Shown: positions 54,411 through 63,876 of the stretch, piece after piece
Position numbering within the stretch: position 1 is the stretch's first letter
Layout: every line of letters begins with the position of its first letter
Source: Pseudomonas sp. WN033
GTDB lineage: Bacteria > Pseudomonadota > Gammaproteobacteria > Pseudomonadales > Pseudomonadaceae
DNA: 64,000 nucleotides
Reading direction: 5' to 3'
Assembly (NCBI GenBank): GCA_002287035.1
Contig: NSKG01000007.1
Location: 62,001-126,000 of the forward strand
Program-made: the position numbers and the translations under genes
Notes under the pieces: generated by a model
Told to the model about the DNA's origin: nothing
The model's input: the letters and a program-made list of their open reading frames with translations, nothing else
Database searches by the model: none

Positions 54411-57400
54411 GTGAATTTTTCACGCTTTTTCGTCGACCGGCCGATCTTTGCCTCGGTGCTGTCGATCATCATTTTCGTGGTCGGCCTGATCAGCATTCCG
54501 CTGCTGCCGGTCAGCGAATACCCCGAGGTAGTGCCGCCCAGCGTGCTGGTCAGCGCCAGCTACCCCGGCGCCAACCCCAAGACCATCTCGGAAACCGTGG
54601 CCACCCCGCTGGAAGAAGCGATCAACGGGGTCGAGAACATGATCTACATGAAGTCGGTAGCCGGCAGCGACGGCAGTCTGGCGCTGAGCGTGACCTTTGC
54701 GCTGGGTACCGACCCGGATCAGGCCCAGGTGCAGGTGCAGAATCGGGTCTCGCAGGCGTTGCCAAGGCTACCCGAGGATGTGCGCCGGCTCGGGGTCACC
54801 ACCCAGAAGCAGTCGCCCAACCTGATGATGGCGGTACACCTGATTTCGCCGGACGACAGCCTGGACGCCACCTATATCCGCAATTACGCGGTGCTCAATA
54901 TCCGCGATGAGCTGGCACGTATTCCCGGCGTTGGCGAGGCCGGGCTGTTCGGCGCTGGCGACTATGCCATGCGCCTGTGGATCGACCCGCAGCAGGCCGC
55001 CTCGCTGGGCGTGACTGCCAGCGACATCAGCAGCGCCGTGCAGGAGCAGAATATTCAGGTTTCGGCTGGCCAGATCGGCGCGCCGCCCATGCCGCAAGGC
55101 TCGGAACTGCTGATTGCGATCAATGCCCGGGGCCGGCTGGAAACGCCTGAAGAGTTCGGCGACATCGTGCTCAAGACCGGGACCAACGGCGAAATCACCC
55201 GCCTGCGCGATGTCGCCCGGATCGAGCTGGCGGCTTCGCAGGACGCTCTGCGGGCCTTGCTCAACGGCCGTCAGGCGGTGGCCATCCCGATTTTCCAGTC
55301 GCCCGGCTCCAATGCCCTGGAAGTCTCGGCGGCAGTGCGGGCAAAGATGGCCGAGTTGGCCGAAGCTTTCCCCGAAGGCCTGAGCTGGGAGGTCGCCTAC
55401 GACCCGACAGTGTTCGTCAGCACCTCGATCAAGGCCGTGATTATGACCCTGCTCGAGGCGGTAGCACTGGTGGTGCTAGTGGTGATCCTGTTCCTGCAGA
55501 CCTGGCGCGCCTCGCTGATTCCACTGCTGGCGGTACCGGTATCAATCATCGGCACCTTCGCCGTGTTATTGCTGTTGGGCTTTTCGATCAACACCCTGAC
55601 CCTGTTCGCCATGGTGCTGGCGATTGGCATCGTGGTCGATGATGCCATCGTCGTGGTCGAGAACGTCGAGCGCAACATCGAACAGGGTCTGGCCCCCCTG
55701 GCAGCGGCGCACCAGGCCATGCGCGAAGTCAGTGGACCGATTGTGGCCATCAGTCTGGTGCTGTGCGCAGTGTTTGTGCCGATGGCCTTTCTTGACGGCA
55801 TCACCGGTCAGTTCTATCGCCAGTTTGCCATGACCATCGCCATCGCCACGGTGATCTCGGCGATCAACTCACTGACCCTGTCGCCAGCATTGGCCGCCAC
55901 TCTGCTGAAACCGCATGGTGCCGCCCCGGACCTGCCGGCGCGGGTGATCGACCGGCTGTTTGGCTGGATTTTCCGGCCGTTCAACCGCTTTTTCCTGCGC
56001 AATGCCGAGCGTTACCAGCATCTGGTCGGCCGCAGCCTGAGCCGCCGCGGCTGGGTTTTCGGTGTCTATGTCCTGCTGCTGGCCGGTACCGCGCTGATGT
56101 TCAGCCAGGTGCCCGGCGGCTTCATTCCGACCCAGGACAAGACCTATCTGGTCGGCAGCATCAGCCTGCCGCCAGGCGCCACCCTGGACCGCACCGAAGC
56201 GGTGGCCCGCCAGGTCAGCGACATTGCCCTGGCCACCGAGGGGGTAGCGCATGCGGCAGCGTTTGTCGGCTTCAACGCACTGCAGGGCACCAACACACCG
56301 AATGTCGGCACCGTGTTCATCCTGTTCGACGATTTCAGTCAGCGCACCCGCAGCGCCGAACAGATCAGCGAGGAACTCAACGGCAAGCTGGCAACCATCG
56401 ACGAGGGCTTTGCGGTGACCTTCATGCCGCCGCCGGTGTTCGGCCTGGGCACCGGTTCGGGTTATTCGCTGTATGTGCAGGATCGTCGCGGCGCCGGCTA
56501 TGGGGAGCTGCAACACGCGGTCGACAGCCTGGCACTGGGACTCAGCGAGGCCCCAGGCATGTTTTTCCCGTTCAGCTCCTACCAGTCCAACGTGCCGCAA
56601 CTGGACGCCGAGGTTGACCGCCTGCAGGCCAAGGCCCAGGGGGTGCGGCTGGATGAACTGTACGCCACCCTGCAGTTGTATTTCGGCTCGCAGTACATCA
56701 ACGACTTCAACCTGTTCGGCCGTACCTATCGGGTCATGGCACAGGCCGATGCGCCGTTCCGCGACGAGATCAGCGACCTCGACCATCTCTACACCCGTAA
56801 CGCTCAGGGCGACATGGTGCCACTCAGCAGCATGGTCAGCCTGCATGAAAGCTTCGGCCCTGACCCGGTGATCCGCTATAACGGCTATCCGGCCGCCGAT
56901 CTGCTGGGGCAATCCGATCCGGGCATACTGTCGTCGGCCCAGACCCTGGCCACGGTCACTGCGATAGCCGCCGACACCCTGCCGCCGGGCATGACCCTGG
57001 AGTGGACCGACCTGAGCTTCCAGCAGGTCAATCAGGGCAATGCCGCGCTGGTGGTATTCCCGCTGGCAGTGCTGCTGGTGTTTCTGGTGCTGGCGGCACT
57101 CTACGAGAGCTGGGTCATGCCGCTGGCGGTGATCCTGATCGTGCCCATGTGCCTGCTGGCGGCATTGTTCGGGGTCTGGCTGAGCGGAGGCGACAACAAC
57201 ATCTTCGTTCAGGTCGGGCTGGTGGTACTGATGGGGCTGGCGTGCAAAAACGCCATCCTGATTGTCGAGTTCGCCCGGGATCTGGAGCCGCAGGGCCATG
57301 ACACCCTGAGTGCAGCCCTGGAAGCCTGCCGTCTGCGCCTACGGCCGATCATCATGACCTCGGTGGCCTTCATCGCTGGCGTGGTCCCGCTGGTATTGGC

Positions 57401-57572
57401 CAGCGGCGCCGGCAGTGAAGTGCGCAACGCCATGGGGATCACAGTCTTCACCGGCATGATCGGCGTGACCCTGTTCGGCCTGCTGCTGACCCCGGTGTTT
57501 TATGTTGCCCTGCGCCGGCTGGCGCAAAGGCGCAGCCAAACCACAACCCCGGAGCAAACGCACCATGCATAA
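54411..57572 (+). CDS. RND efflux transporter (MexF-like)
   Basis: A 1053-residue HAE1 pump that begins MNFSRFFVDRPIFASVLS, typical of MexF. The proton pair is intact in GIVVDDAIVVVENVERNIE, and the helix-10 lysine is in LACKNAILIVEFA. GTG start behind GGGAGGA. In the 66-bp gap before it, GGGCGCG (54374-54380) and CGCGTCC (54389-54395) could form an RNA hairpin (one G-U pair) just before the ribosome site. Substrates in this family include chloramphenicol, quinolones and quinolone signals; none is proven here. Confidence 0.93.
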   Translation: MNFSRFFVDRPIFASVLSIIIFVVGLISIPLLPVSEYPEVVPPSVLVSASYPGANPKTISETVATPLEEAINGVENMIYMKSVAGSDGSLALSVTFALGTDPDQAQVQVQNRVSQALPRLPEDVRRLGVTTQKQSPNLMMAVHLISPDDSLDATYIRNYAVLNIRDELARIPGVGEAGLFGAGDYAMRLWIDPQQAASLGVTASDISSAVQEQNIQVSAGQIGAPPMPQGSELLIAINARGRLETPEEFGDIVLKTGTNGEITRLRDVARIELAASQDALRALLNGRQAVAIPIFQSPGSNALEVSAAVRAKMAELAEAFPEGLSWEVAYDPTVFVSTSIKAVIMTLLEAVALVVLVVILFLQTWRASLIPLLAVPVSIIGTFAVLLLLGFSINTLTLFAMVLAIGIVVDDAIVVVENVERNIEQGLAPLAAAHQAMREVSGPIVAISLVLCAVFVPMAFLDGITGQFYRQFAMTIAIATVISAINSLTLSPALAATLLKPHGAAPDLPARVIDRLFGWIFRPFNRFFLRNAERYQHLVGRSLSRRGWVFGVYVLLLAGTALMFSQVPGGFIPTQDKTYLVGSISLPPGATLDRTEAVARQVSDIALATEGVAHAAAFVGFNALQGTNTPNVGTVFILFDDFSQRTRSAEQISEELNGKLATIDEGFAVTFMPPPVFGLGTGSGYSLYVQDRRGAGYGELQHAVDSLALGLSEAPGMFFPFSSYQSNVPQLDAEVDRLQAKAQGVRLDELYATLQLYFGSQYINDFNLFGRTYRVMAQADAPFRDEISDLDHLYTRNAQGDMVPLSSMVSLHESFGPDPVIRYNGYPAADLLGQSDPGILSSAQTLATVTAIAADTLPPGMTLEWTDLSFQQVNQGNAALVVFPLAVLLVFLVLAALYESWVMPLAVILIVPMCLLAALFGVWLSGGDNNIFVQVGLVVLMGLACKNAILIVEFARDLEPQGHDTLSAALEACRLRLRPIIMTSVAFIAGVVPLVLASGAGSEVRNAMGITVFTGMIGVTLFGLLLTPVFYVALRRLAQRRSQTTTPEQTHHA

Positions 57573-59007
57573 ATCGCTCATCATCACCGGCGCGTTGATT
57601 CTGGCTGGTTGCGCCGCCGGCCCCGACTATCAGCCGCCGGAGCTGTCGGCACTGACACGCTTTGCCGAAGATCCGGGTGTGGCGGCTATCGACCCGGCTG
57701 TTGAGCAGCGCTTCTGGCGCGGCTTTGACGACCCGTTGCTCGATAGCCTGATCTCCCAGACCCTGGCCCACAATCAGGACCTGCAGGCCGGGCTGGCCCG
57801 TTACCAGCAGGCCCAGGCCCTGCTGCGCGGCGCCCGGCTCGAACAACTGCCCAGTGCGCGCCTGAACGCCAGTGCCGGTGAGCAGTATTTGGCGGAACTG
57901 GAACGTCCAGTCAACGGTCGAGAGCGGGTCGAGCGTTATCAGGCCGGGCTGGCGCTGAGCTGGGAGCTGGACCTGTTCGGCCGCCTGAGTCGTCTGACGC
58001 AGGCGCAAGCTGCCGCACTTGAGGCCAGCGAAGCCGATCTGGGCGCCCTGCAGGTTGCCCTGATTGGCCAGTTGACCACCAGCTACTTCGAGCTGCGCGG
58101 TTTGCAGTTGCGTCATCAGGTAGCGCAGCAGAATGTCGAACTGCAACGGGCTTCACTGGATCTGGTCAGCACCTGGCTGGAAGCCGGACGCGGCACTCTG
58201 CTCGATCAGGTACGCGCCGAAGCCCAGTTGCAGGCCCGCCAGGCCCTGCTGCCCGAACTCGAAGCCAGCATCCAGGTCAGCCTGCACCGCATCAGCGTGC
58301 TGACCGGCCAGCCACCCGGGAACTGGCCGCCAGCATTGCTTGCCTCCCAACCACTGCCGACCATGCCGATGCTGATCAGCCCCGGCACCCCTGGCGAGCT
58401 GCTGCGCCGCCGGCCTGACATTCGTGCCGCCGAACGGCGGCTGGCCAGCAGCAACGCCCTGATTGGAGTGGCCAGTGCCGACCTTTTCCCGCGTTTCAGT
58501 CTTGATGCATTGCTGGGCTCCGTGGCCGGCTCCGGTGCCGACCTGTTCAGTGCCGGCAGCAGTTCACGCAGCCTGATGCTGGGAGTCGACTGGAGCTTTC
58601 TCGATCGCGGACGGGTCAATGCCCGGGTTGATGCCGCTCAAGCCAGCAGTGCCGAAGCCCTCGCTGCCTATCGTCAGACCCTGCTACTGGCGCTGGAGGA
58701 GACCGAAACCTGGCTGGTCCGCTATCACCGCGGGCTGGATACCGACGCCCGGCTGCAACAGGCGGTGGCCGCCGCCGATATCGCCGTGGCACAGGCTCAG
58801 GACCGCTACCGCCAGGGCTATATCAACTACTTTGAAGTGTTGACCGCCGAGCAGGAACTCAGCGATCTGCGTGATCGCCTGGAGCAGAGCCGCACCACCA
58901 CCGCGCTGGCGATGGTCAGCCTGTATCGCTCGCTGGCCGGAGCCCCAGGCCCGGAAGCAGAGCTGTTGGCGGCTCGAACCAATGCTCGCTTAAGCGGTCT
59001 GAAATGA
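57565..59007 (+). CDS. Outer-membrane efflux channel lipoprotein (OprN-like)
   Basis: A 480-residue TolC-superfamily channel of the NodT/OprM group. A lipoprotein signal ends at ILAGC (Cys near residue 14), followed by AAGPDYQPPELS; the duplicated helical repeats include LAHNQDLQAGLARYQQAQALL, PGTPGELLRRRPDIRAAERRL and QDRYRQGYINYFEVLTAEQEL. It completes the tripartite pump and overlaps the MexF-like gene by 8 bp. Confidence 0.93.
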   Translation: MHKSLIITGALILAGCAAGPDYQPPELSALTRFAEDPGVAAIDPAVEQRFWRGFDDPLLDSLISQTLAHNQDLQAGLARYQQAQALLRGARLEQLPSARLNASAGEQYLAELERPVNGRERVERYQAGLALSWELDLFGRLSRLTQAQAAALEASEADLGALQVALIGQLTTSYFELRGLQLRHQVAQQNVELQRASLDLVSTWLEAGRGTLLDQVRAEAQLQARQALLPELEASIQVSLHRISVLTGQPPGNWPPALLASQPLPTMPMLISPGTPGELLRRRPDIRAAERRLASSNALIGVASADLFPRFSLDALLGSVAGSGADLFSAGSSSRSLMLGVDWSFLDRGRVNARVDAAQASSAEALAAYRQTLLLALEETETWLVRYHRGLDTDARLQQAVAAADIAVAQAQDRYRQGYINYFEVLTAEQELSDLRDRLEQSRTTTALAMVSLYRSLAGAPGPEAELLAARTNARLSGLK

Positions 59008-59030
59008 GAGATATGCTCAGGGAGTTCGTC

Positions 59031-59591
59031 ATGTTTCGCTACTTGTCAGTGTTCCCGCTGTTCATGCTTCTGGCTGCCTGCCAGAGCAGCCCGATACAAC
59101 AGGATTATGACCCCAACCGCAGCTATACCCAGTACCGCAGTTGGGCCTGGGCCGAGCCGGCAGTCAGTTATGCTCCGGCCGACCCGCGCCTCCAGAGTGA
59201 TCTGACCACTCAGCGCATTCGTGAAGCGGTGGCCGGGCAGCTGGATGTGCGCGGCCTGCGCCCGGCCGTAGCCGGAGCCGATCCAGACCTGACCGTGCGC
59301 GCTCATCTGGTGGTGGAAAATCGCCAGGATCAGGTCACCACCAGCTACGGTGGATATTGGGGCGGTTACTGGCGCGGCGGCTGGGGCGGCCCGGGCTATT
59401 ATGAAACCCGCACGGTCGACTACCGGGTCGGCACCCTGCAGATCGACCTGTTCGATGCCCAGGACAACCAGTTGGTCTGGCGCGGTAGTGCCAGCGAAGT
59501 TCTGCGCGACGGTGAGCAGACACCGGCCGAGCGCAGCCGCAAGATGCACGAACTGGCCGCCAAGGTGTTGAGTCGCTTCCCGCCGCAGTGA
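59031..59591 (+). CDS. DUF4136-family lipoprotein
   Basis: A 186-residue lipoprotein. The signal MFRYLSVFPLFMLLAAC gives a lipobox with Cys near residue 17, followed by a DUF4136 domain (TQYRSWAWAEP, and a Gly/Trp-rich stretch GGYWGGYWRGGWGGPGY). An alternative ATG at 59004 overlaps the channel gene; the ATG at 59031 has GGGAG upstream and starts a proper signal. It probably travels with the pump operon by position but its role is unknown. Confidence 0.85.
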   Translation: MFRYLSVFPLFMLLAACQSSPIQQDYDPNRSYTQYRSWAWAEPAVSYAPADPRLQSDLTTQRIREAVAGQLDVRGLRPAVAGADPDLTVRAHLVVENRQDQVTTSYGGYWGGYWRGGWGGPGYYETRTVDYRVGTLQIDLFDAQDNQLVWRGSASEVLRDGEQTPAERSRKMHELAAKVLSRFPPQ

Positions 59592-60140
59592 TCAGAAGTT
59601 TGCCGGAGTCGTCGCACTGATCAGCACGCAGGCCGTTTCGAACGGGTTGCGGAAGCGGTGTGGCTGGTTGCTTTCGAAGTAGTAGCTGTCACCGGTGTCG
59701 AGAATATATATCTCGCTGCCAACGGTGAGCTCCAACTGGCCACTGACCACGATGCCGGCTTCTTCACCTTCGTGGTTGAGCATATCCGGGCCGGTATCGG
59801 AGCCGGGTGGGTAGACTTCGTTGAGGAATGAGAAAGCCCGGTTCGGATGACCCTTGCCGACCAGCTTCATGGTCACCTCCCCCGAACCGATGTCCAGCAG
59901 TTCGTCGGCCCGGTAGACCACCTGACGCTGGGCATCCTGTTCCAGCTCCAGAGAAAAGAAATCCACCAGTGACATGGGAATGCCGGATAGAACTTTTTTC
60001 AGGGAACTGACCGAGGGACTGACGCTGTTTTTCTCGATCATGGAAATGGTGCTGTTGGTGACGCCGGCGCGTTTGGCCAGTTCACGCTGGGACAAACCTT
60101 TAAGTTTGCGAATAGCTTTAAGACGGGCACCAACGTCCAA
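59592..60140 (-). CDS. pauR: Cupin-HTH polyamine regulator PauR (PuuR-like)
   Basis: A 182-residue repressor: HTH (LKGLSQRELAKRAGVTNSTISMIEKN) at the N-terminus and a cupin domain at the C-terminus (NHEGEEAGIVVSGQLELTVG). It would repress polyamine catabolism genes until a gamma-glutamylated polyamine binds. It lies next to dadX as pauR (PA5301) does in P. aeruginosa. I place the start at TTG (60140): GGAGG lies ten bases before, and LDVGARLKAI aligns with the MDVGxRLK start of the family. The upstream ATG/GTG reading runs into dadX. Confidence 0.85.
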   Translation of the reverse strand: MDVGARLKAIRKLKGLSQRELAKRAGVTNSTISMIEKNSVSPSVSSLKKVLSGIPMSLVDFFSLELEQDAQRQVVYRADELLDIGSGEVTMKLVGKGHPNRAFSFLNEVYPPGSDTGPDMLNHEGEEAGIVVSGQLELTVGSEIYILDTGDSYYFESNQPHRFRNPFETACVLISATTPANF

Positions 60141-60235
60141 GGTCGGGATCCTCCGGGATGTATCGACAAGCGTTATTGGAATCTGATGCCGGGCATCATT
60201 GCACGACTGTTCAGAATTTTCAACGCCTGCAACAA

Positions 60236-61306
60236 TCAGTCCCGATAATGACGCGGCACCCGGTTGAGGTTGCAGAACAACTGATAGGGAATGGTTGTGG
60301 CCCAACTGGCCACTTCGCTGGCATTCAAACCCGTGCCCCAGAGCCGTACCAGGCTACCCAAGCCGCTGCCCGGCAAGTCAGTCAGGTCCAGGGTCAGCAT
60401 GTCCATCGACACCCGGCCGATCAGTTGCGTGCGCTGGCCGTCGACCAGCACCGGCGTACCGTCTTTGGCATGCCGGGGATAGCCGTCGGCATAGCCCATG
60501 GCAACTACCCCAACCCGGGTATCGCGCGGAGCCACGAAGCGCGAGCCGTAACCAATCGGCTCGCCAGCCGGCACCTGGCGCACGGCGATGATCTTTGACT
60601 CAAGCTGCATCACCGGCCTGAGCTGTTCGGCCTGGGCTTGCGGGAATTCGAACGGTGTGGCGCCATAGAGCATGATGCCGGGACGCAGCCAGTCGCCATG
60701 GGCCTGTGGCCAGGCCAGTACACCGGGGGAGTTGCACAGACTGCTGGGGCCATCCAGGTCGCGGGTAGCTGCGGCGAAAGTCGCCAACTGCTGTTCGGTA
60801 CGACCGGTTTCAGGTTCGTCGGCCCGCGAGAAGTGAGTCATCTTGGTCAGGCTGGCAACCTTGCCGCCAGCCTGCAGGGCACGCCAGATGGCGGGATATT
60901 CGTCCGGCATGAAGCCGACCCGGTGCATGCCGCTGTCGAGCTTGAGCCAGACATTCAGTGGCTGACGGATATCGGCTTGTTCAAGGTCGCGCAACTGGCC
61001 GTGATGATGAATCACAGTCCACAGCCGATACTGCTGGATCAGCGCCAGCTCGTCAGCCTCGAACCAGCCCTCAAGCAGCAGAATCGGCTTGTCGATACCT
61101 GCTTCGCGCAGTACCAGCGCCTCTTCGATGCAAGCCACCGCGAAACCGTCAGCCAGCGGCGCCAACGCCTGGGCACAAGGCACGGCGCCATGGCCATAGG
61201 CATTGGCCTTGACCACCGCCAGCGCCTGGCGGCCGGATAGGTTCTTGGCCAACTGGTAATTGTGGCGCAGGGCGTTGAGATCGATCAGAGCTTGGGCTGG
61301 GCGCAT
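60236..61306 (-). CDS. dadX: Catabolic alanine racemase DadX
   Basis: A 356-residue PLP enzyme. The PLP lysine is in [11 protein letters not shown] and the second catalytic tyrosine in IGYGSRFV. It interconverts L- and D-alanine so that DadA can oxidise the D form. The start giving [17 protein letters not shown] is the family N-terminus; a longer frame runs into repeats. It is separated from ridA by 211 bp that holds two diverged repeat copies. Confidence 0.93.
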   Translation of the reverse strand: MRPAQALIDLNALRHNYQLAKNLSGRQALAVVKANAYGHGAVPCAQALAPLADGFAVACIEEALVLREAGIDKPILLLEGWFEADELALIQQYRLWTVIHHHGQLRDLEQADIRQPLNVWLKLDSGMHRVGFMPDEYPAIWRALQAGGKVASLTKMTHFSRADEPETGRTEQQLATFAAATRDLDGPSSLCNSPGVLAWPQAHGDWLRPGIMLYGATPFEFPQAQAEQLRPVMQLESKIIAVRQVPAGEPIGYGSRFVAPRDTRVGVVAMGYADGYPRHAKDGTPVLVDGQRTQLIGRVSMDMLTLDLTDLPGSGLGSLVRLWGTGLNASEVASWATTIPYQLFCNLNRVPRHYRD

Positions 61307-61410
61307 GTTGAATTCTTGAAAAAATGCGGGGCTGGGTGCCCCGCCAAGGCCTAGATTATCAGACTGTTGTGGTCGCAGGGAGCAACAGGCTGATGGGGGT
61401 ACTCGATAGC

Positions 61411-61505
61411 TGGATCGCCACGGGCCTGTGGCCTTCGCGATGACAGATTCTGGCAACCGGGATAGCTGTTATCGTCATTGCGAGCCGCAGCGGCGCGGCG
61501 ATCCT
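61411..61505. repeat. Two diverged copies of the TGGATTGCC...CGCAATGACGG repeat
   Basis: A copy at 61411-61445 (TGGATCGCC to CGCGATGACA) and an inverted copy at 61473-61505 (CGTCATTGCGAG to GGCGATCCT). They match the trio at 16672-16838 and sit between dadX and ridA, where they may form a hairpin. Confidence 0.65.
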
Positions 61506-61517
61506 CAGCAGTGGCGC

Positions 61518-61874
61518 TTAGAGTGCAGCCACCACCGACATTTCCACCAGGATCTCCGGCTCGCACAGCTTGGCTTCCACTGTGGCACGGGCCGGGGCGG
61601 TGCCTTGTGGCAGCCACTGATCCCAGACGCTGTTCATCGCTTCGAAGTCGGCGTCGATGTCCTTCAGGTAGATGGTCACCGACAACACCTTGGTCTTGTC
61701 GCTACCGGCATCGGCCAACAGCTTTTCGATTTCCTGCAGGGTGCTGCGAGTCTGGGTCGCGGCATCGCTGGCCAGATCCTCGTCAGCCGCCACCTGACCG
61801 GCCAGATAGACGGTGTTCTGGTGGATGACGATCTGGCTCATGCGGCGGTTAGTGTGCAGACGCTGTACGGACAT
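61518..61874 (-). CDS. ridA: RidA-family enamine/imine deaminase
   Basis: A 118-residue trimeric RidA protein. It has the conserved YLAGQVA segment, [17 protein letters not shown] with the catalytic Arg, and a normal length. It clears reactive enamines made by amino-acid oxidation, which fits its place after dadA. The ATG giving [12 protein letters not shown] is preceded by AGGAGA and lies inside the end of dadA, giving a 26-bp overlap and likely coupling. Confidence 0.92.
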   Translation of the reverse strand: MSVQRLHTNRRMSQIVIHQNTVYLAGQVAADEDLASDAATQTRSTLQEIEKLLADAGSDKTKVLSVTIYLKDIDADFEAMNSVWDQWLPQGTAPARATVEAKLCEPEILVEMSVVAAL

Positions 61875-63147
61875 TCCGGCGAGTCTCCTTGTAGGTGGTG
61901 TAACGGTCGATGCCGAAACCTTCGTTGCGAATGGCTGGCTTGCGGCCACTCATCAGATCGGCCAGCAACTGGCTGGAGCCACAGGACATGGTCCAGCCCA
62001 ACGTGCCATGACCGGTGTTCAGGTACAGATTACGCAGCGCAGTAGCGCCAATGATCGGCGTGCCGTCCGGAGTCATCGGTCGGAACCCGGTCCAGAAACT
62101 GGACTCACCGACGTTGCCGCCCTGCGGGAACAGATCGCCGACGACCATTTCCAGGGTGGACCGGCGCTTGTCGCGCAGTTCGGTATCGAAACCGGCCAAT
62201 TCTGCCATGCCGCCGACCCGGATACGCTCAGCGAAACGGGTAATGGCGACCTTGTAGGTTTCGTCCATCACCGTGGATACCGGGGCCATATCGGGGTTGC
62301 TGACCGGCAGGGTCAGTGAATAGCCCTTGACCGGGTAGACCGGCAGATCGATGCCATGGCTGCGCAACAGTTGCGGCGAGTAGCTGCCCAGCGCCAGCAC
62401 ATAGCTGTCGGCCCGCAGGATCTCGTCGCCGGCGCGCACGCCGGTGACTCGCTCACCATCGCTGAGCAGTTCCTGAATGTTGCAGTTATAGCGGAATTTG
62501 ACCCCCAGCTCGGCGCATTTAGCCGCCAACCGGGTGGTAAACAGGTGGCAATCACCAGTTTCGTCGTTGGGCAGGCGCAGACCGCCGACAATTTTGTCGG
62601 CACTGGGCGCCAGGCCCGGTTCAAACTGCACGCAGCCAGCCCGGTCCAGCACCTGGTAAGGTACGTTGCAGCGCTCCAGTACGGCGATGTCCTGGGCGGC
62701 GGCGTCCATCTGCTTCTGGGTGCGGAACAATTGCAGGGTGCCGAGTTCACGGTGTTCGTAGTCGACGCCACTGTCGCGACGCAGGTCCATGAGGCAGTCG
62801 CGGCTGTATTCGGCCAGACGCATCATACGTTCCTTGTTGACCGCATAACGAGCCTCAGTGCAGTTGGCCAGCATCTTCATCATCCAGCGGTACTGGAACG
62901 CATCGGCAGTCGGCCGAATGGCCAGTGGTGCGTGCTTGGCCATCATCCACTTCAGCGCCTTGACCGGTACGCCGGGAGCGGCCCAAGGCGCGGAATAGCC
63001 GGGTGAGATCATGCCAGCGTTGCCAAAGCTGGTTTCCAGGCCGGGGCCGGGCTGGCGATCGATCACGGTGACCTCATGGCCAGCCTTGGCCAGATACCAG
63101 GCGCTGGTGATGCCGATGACACCGCTACCGAGAATGAGAACCTGCAT
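61849..63147 (-). CDS. dadA: D-amino acid dehydrogenase DadA
   Basis: A 432-residue FAD enzyme bound to the inner membrane face. The FAD site is [29 protein letters not shown] at the N-terminus, and the [33 protein letters not shown] segment closes the domain. It oxidises D-alanine and other D-amino acids to keto acids and ammonia, passing electrons to the respiratory chain. First gene of dadA-ridA, divergent from the Lrp-type regulator, whose product likely activates it with alanine as ligand. Confidence 0.94.
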   Translation of the reverse strand: MQVLILGSGVIGITSAWYLAKAGHEVTVIDRQPGPGLETSFGNAGMISPGYSAPWAAPGVPVKALKWMMAKHAPLAIRPTADAFQYRWMMKMLANCTEARYAVNKERMMRLAEYSRDCLMDLRRDSGVDYEHRELGTLQLFRTQKQMDAAAQDIAVLERCNVPYQVLDRAGCVQFEPGLAPSADKIVGGLRLPNDETGDCHLFTTRLAAKCAELGVKFRYNCNIQELLSDGERVTGVRAGDEILRADSYVLALGSYSPQLLRSHGIDLPVYPVKGYSLTLPVSNPDMAPVSTVMDETYKVAITRFAERIRVGGMAELAGFDTELRDKRRSTLEMVVGDLFPQGGNVGESSFWTGFRPMTPDGTPIIGATALRNLYLNTGHGTLGWTMSCGSSQLLADLMSGRKPAIRNEGFGIDRYTTYKETRRNVRTASAH

Positions 63148-63323
63148 GGACTACTCCCGCACCTGCGTGCTGAAAAGGCTGTTGTTGTGAGGCCCACCGG
63201 TGAGACAAAACACCACATGGGCGATATCGCTATTCTAGGACAGGTGCTCTTTAGGCTTTTTTCGTTTATTTTTTGTTTGGCAAAAAATCATCTCGAAGTA
63301 ATGACAATGATCGGGAAAAAATC

Positions 63324-63818
63324 ATGAAAACACGCAAGGCCTCCAGCCGCGAACTGGACAAGATTGACCGACATATCCTGCGCATCCTCCAGCAGGAGGG
63401 GCGGATTTCCTATGTCGAGCTGGGCGAGCGGGTGGGGCTGTCGACTACGCCATGCATGGAGCGGGTCAAGCGCCTGGAGCGGGAGAAATTCATCCTCGGC
63501 TACGGTGCACAACTGAACCCGCACAAGTTGCAGGCCAATCTGCTGGTGTTCGTCGAGATCAGCCTGGCATCGAAATCGGCAGATATCTTCGACGACTTTC
63601 GCCGGGCAGCGATCAAGCTGCCGCATGTGCTGGAATGCCATCTGGTCTCAGGCGACTTCGATTACCTGCTCAAGGCCCGGATCTCCGAAATGACCTCGTA
63701 CCGTAAACTGCTCGGCGACATCCTGCTCAAGCTGCCTGGGGTACGCGAGTCGAAGAGCTACATCGTCATGGAAGAGATCAAGGAGACGTTGGCAATCCCT
63801 ATACCCGAAGACGAATAA
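63324..63818 (+). CDS. dadR: Lrp/AsnC-family regulator DadR
   Basis: A 164-residue Lrp-type regulator: HTH (ISYVELGERVGLSTTPCMERVKRLER) followed by the RAM ligand domain (LVSGDFDYLLKARI). It matches the dad regulator position in Pseudomonas, divergent from dadA with 176 bp between. The ATG giving MKTRKASSRELDKID is the family start; an in-frame extension upstream is within the intergenic AT-rich region. A 20-bp palindrome follows its stop. Confidence 0.9.
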   Translation: MKTRKASSRELDKIDRHILRILQQEGRISYVELGERVGLSTTPCMERVKRLEREKFILGYGAQLNPHKLQANLLVFVEISLASKSADIFDDFRRAAIKLPHVLECHLVSGDFDYLLKARISEMTSYRKLLGDILLKLPGVRESKSYIVMEEIKETLAIPIPEDE

Positions 63819-63829
63819 TCGCTATGCTG

Positions 63830-63849
63830 GTGTCAATTTTTATTGACAC
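63830..63849. promoter_or_regulatory. Perfect palindrome GTGTCAAT-TTTT-ATTGACAC
   Basis: Eight-base arms (63830-63837, 63842-63849) just after dadR and 27 bp before the next ATG. The T-run after it is weak, so an operator for the oxidoreductase gene, perhaps for PauR, is as likely as a terminator of dadR. Confidence 0.5.
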
Positions 63850-63876
63850 TCTTTCGCTATATCAAACGGAACCCCC

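Noticed and set aside
55869..57299. 476-residue reading on the minus strand inside the MexF-like gene
   Set aside because: Antisense shadow rich in Gln and His; the RND gene is unambiguous.
60141..60305. Longer PauR start upstream of 60140
   Set aside because: The added residues do not match the family, would overlap dadX, and a strong GGAGG site supports the TTG at 60140.
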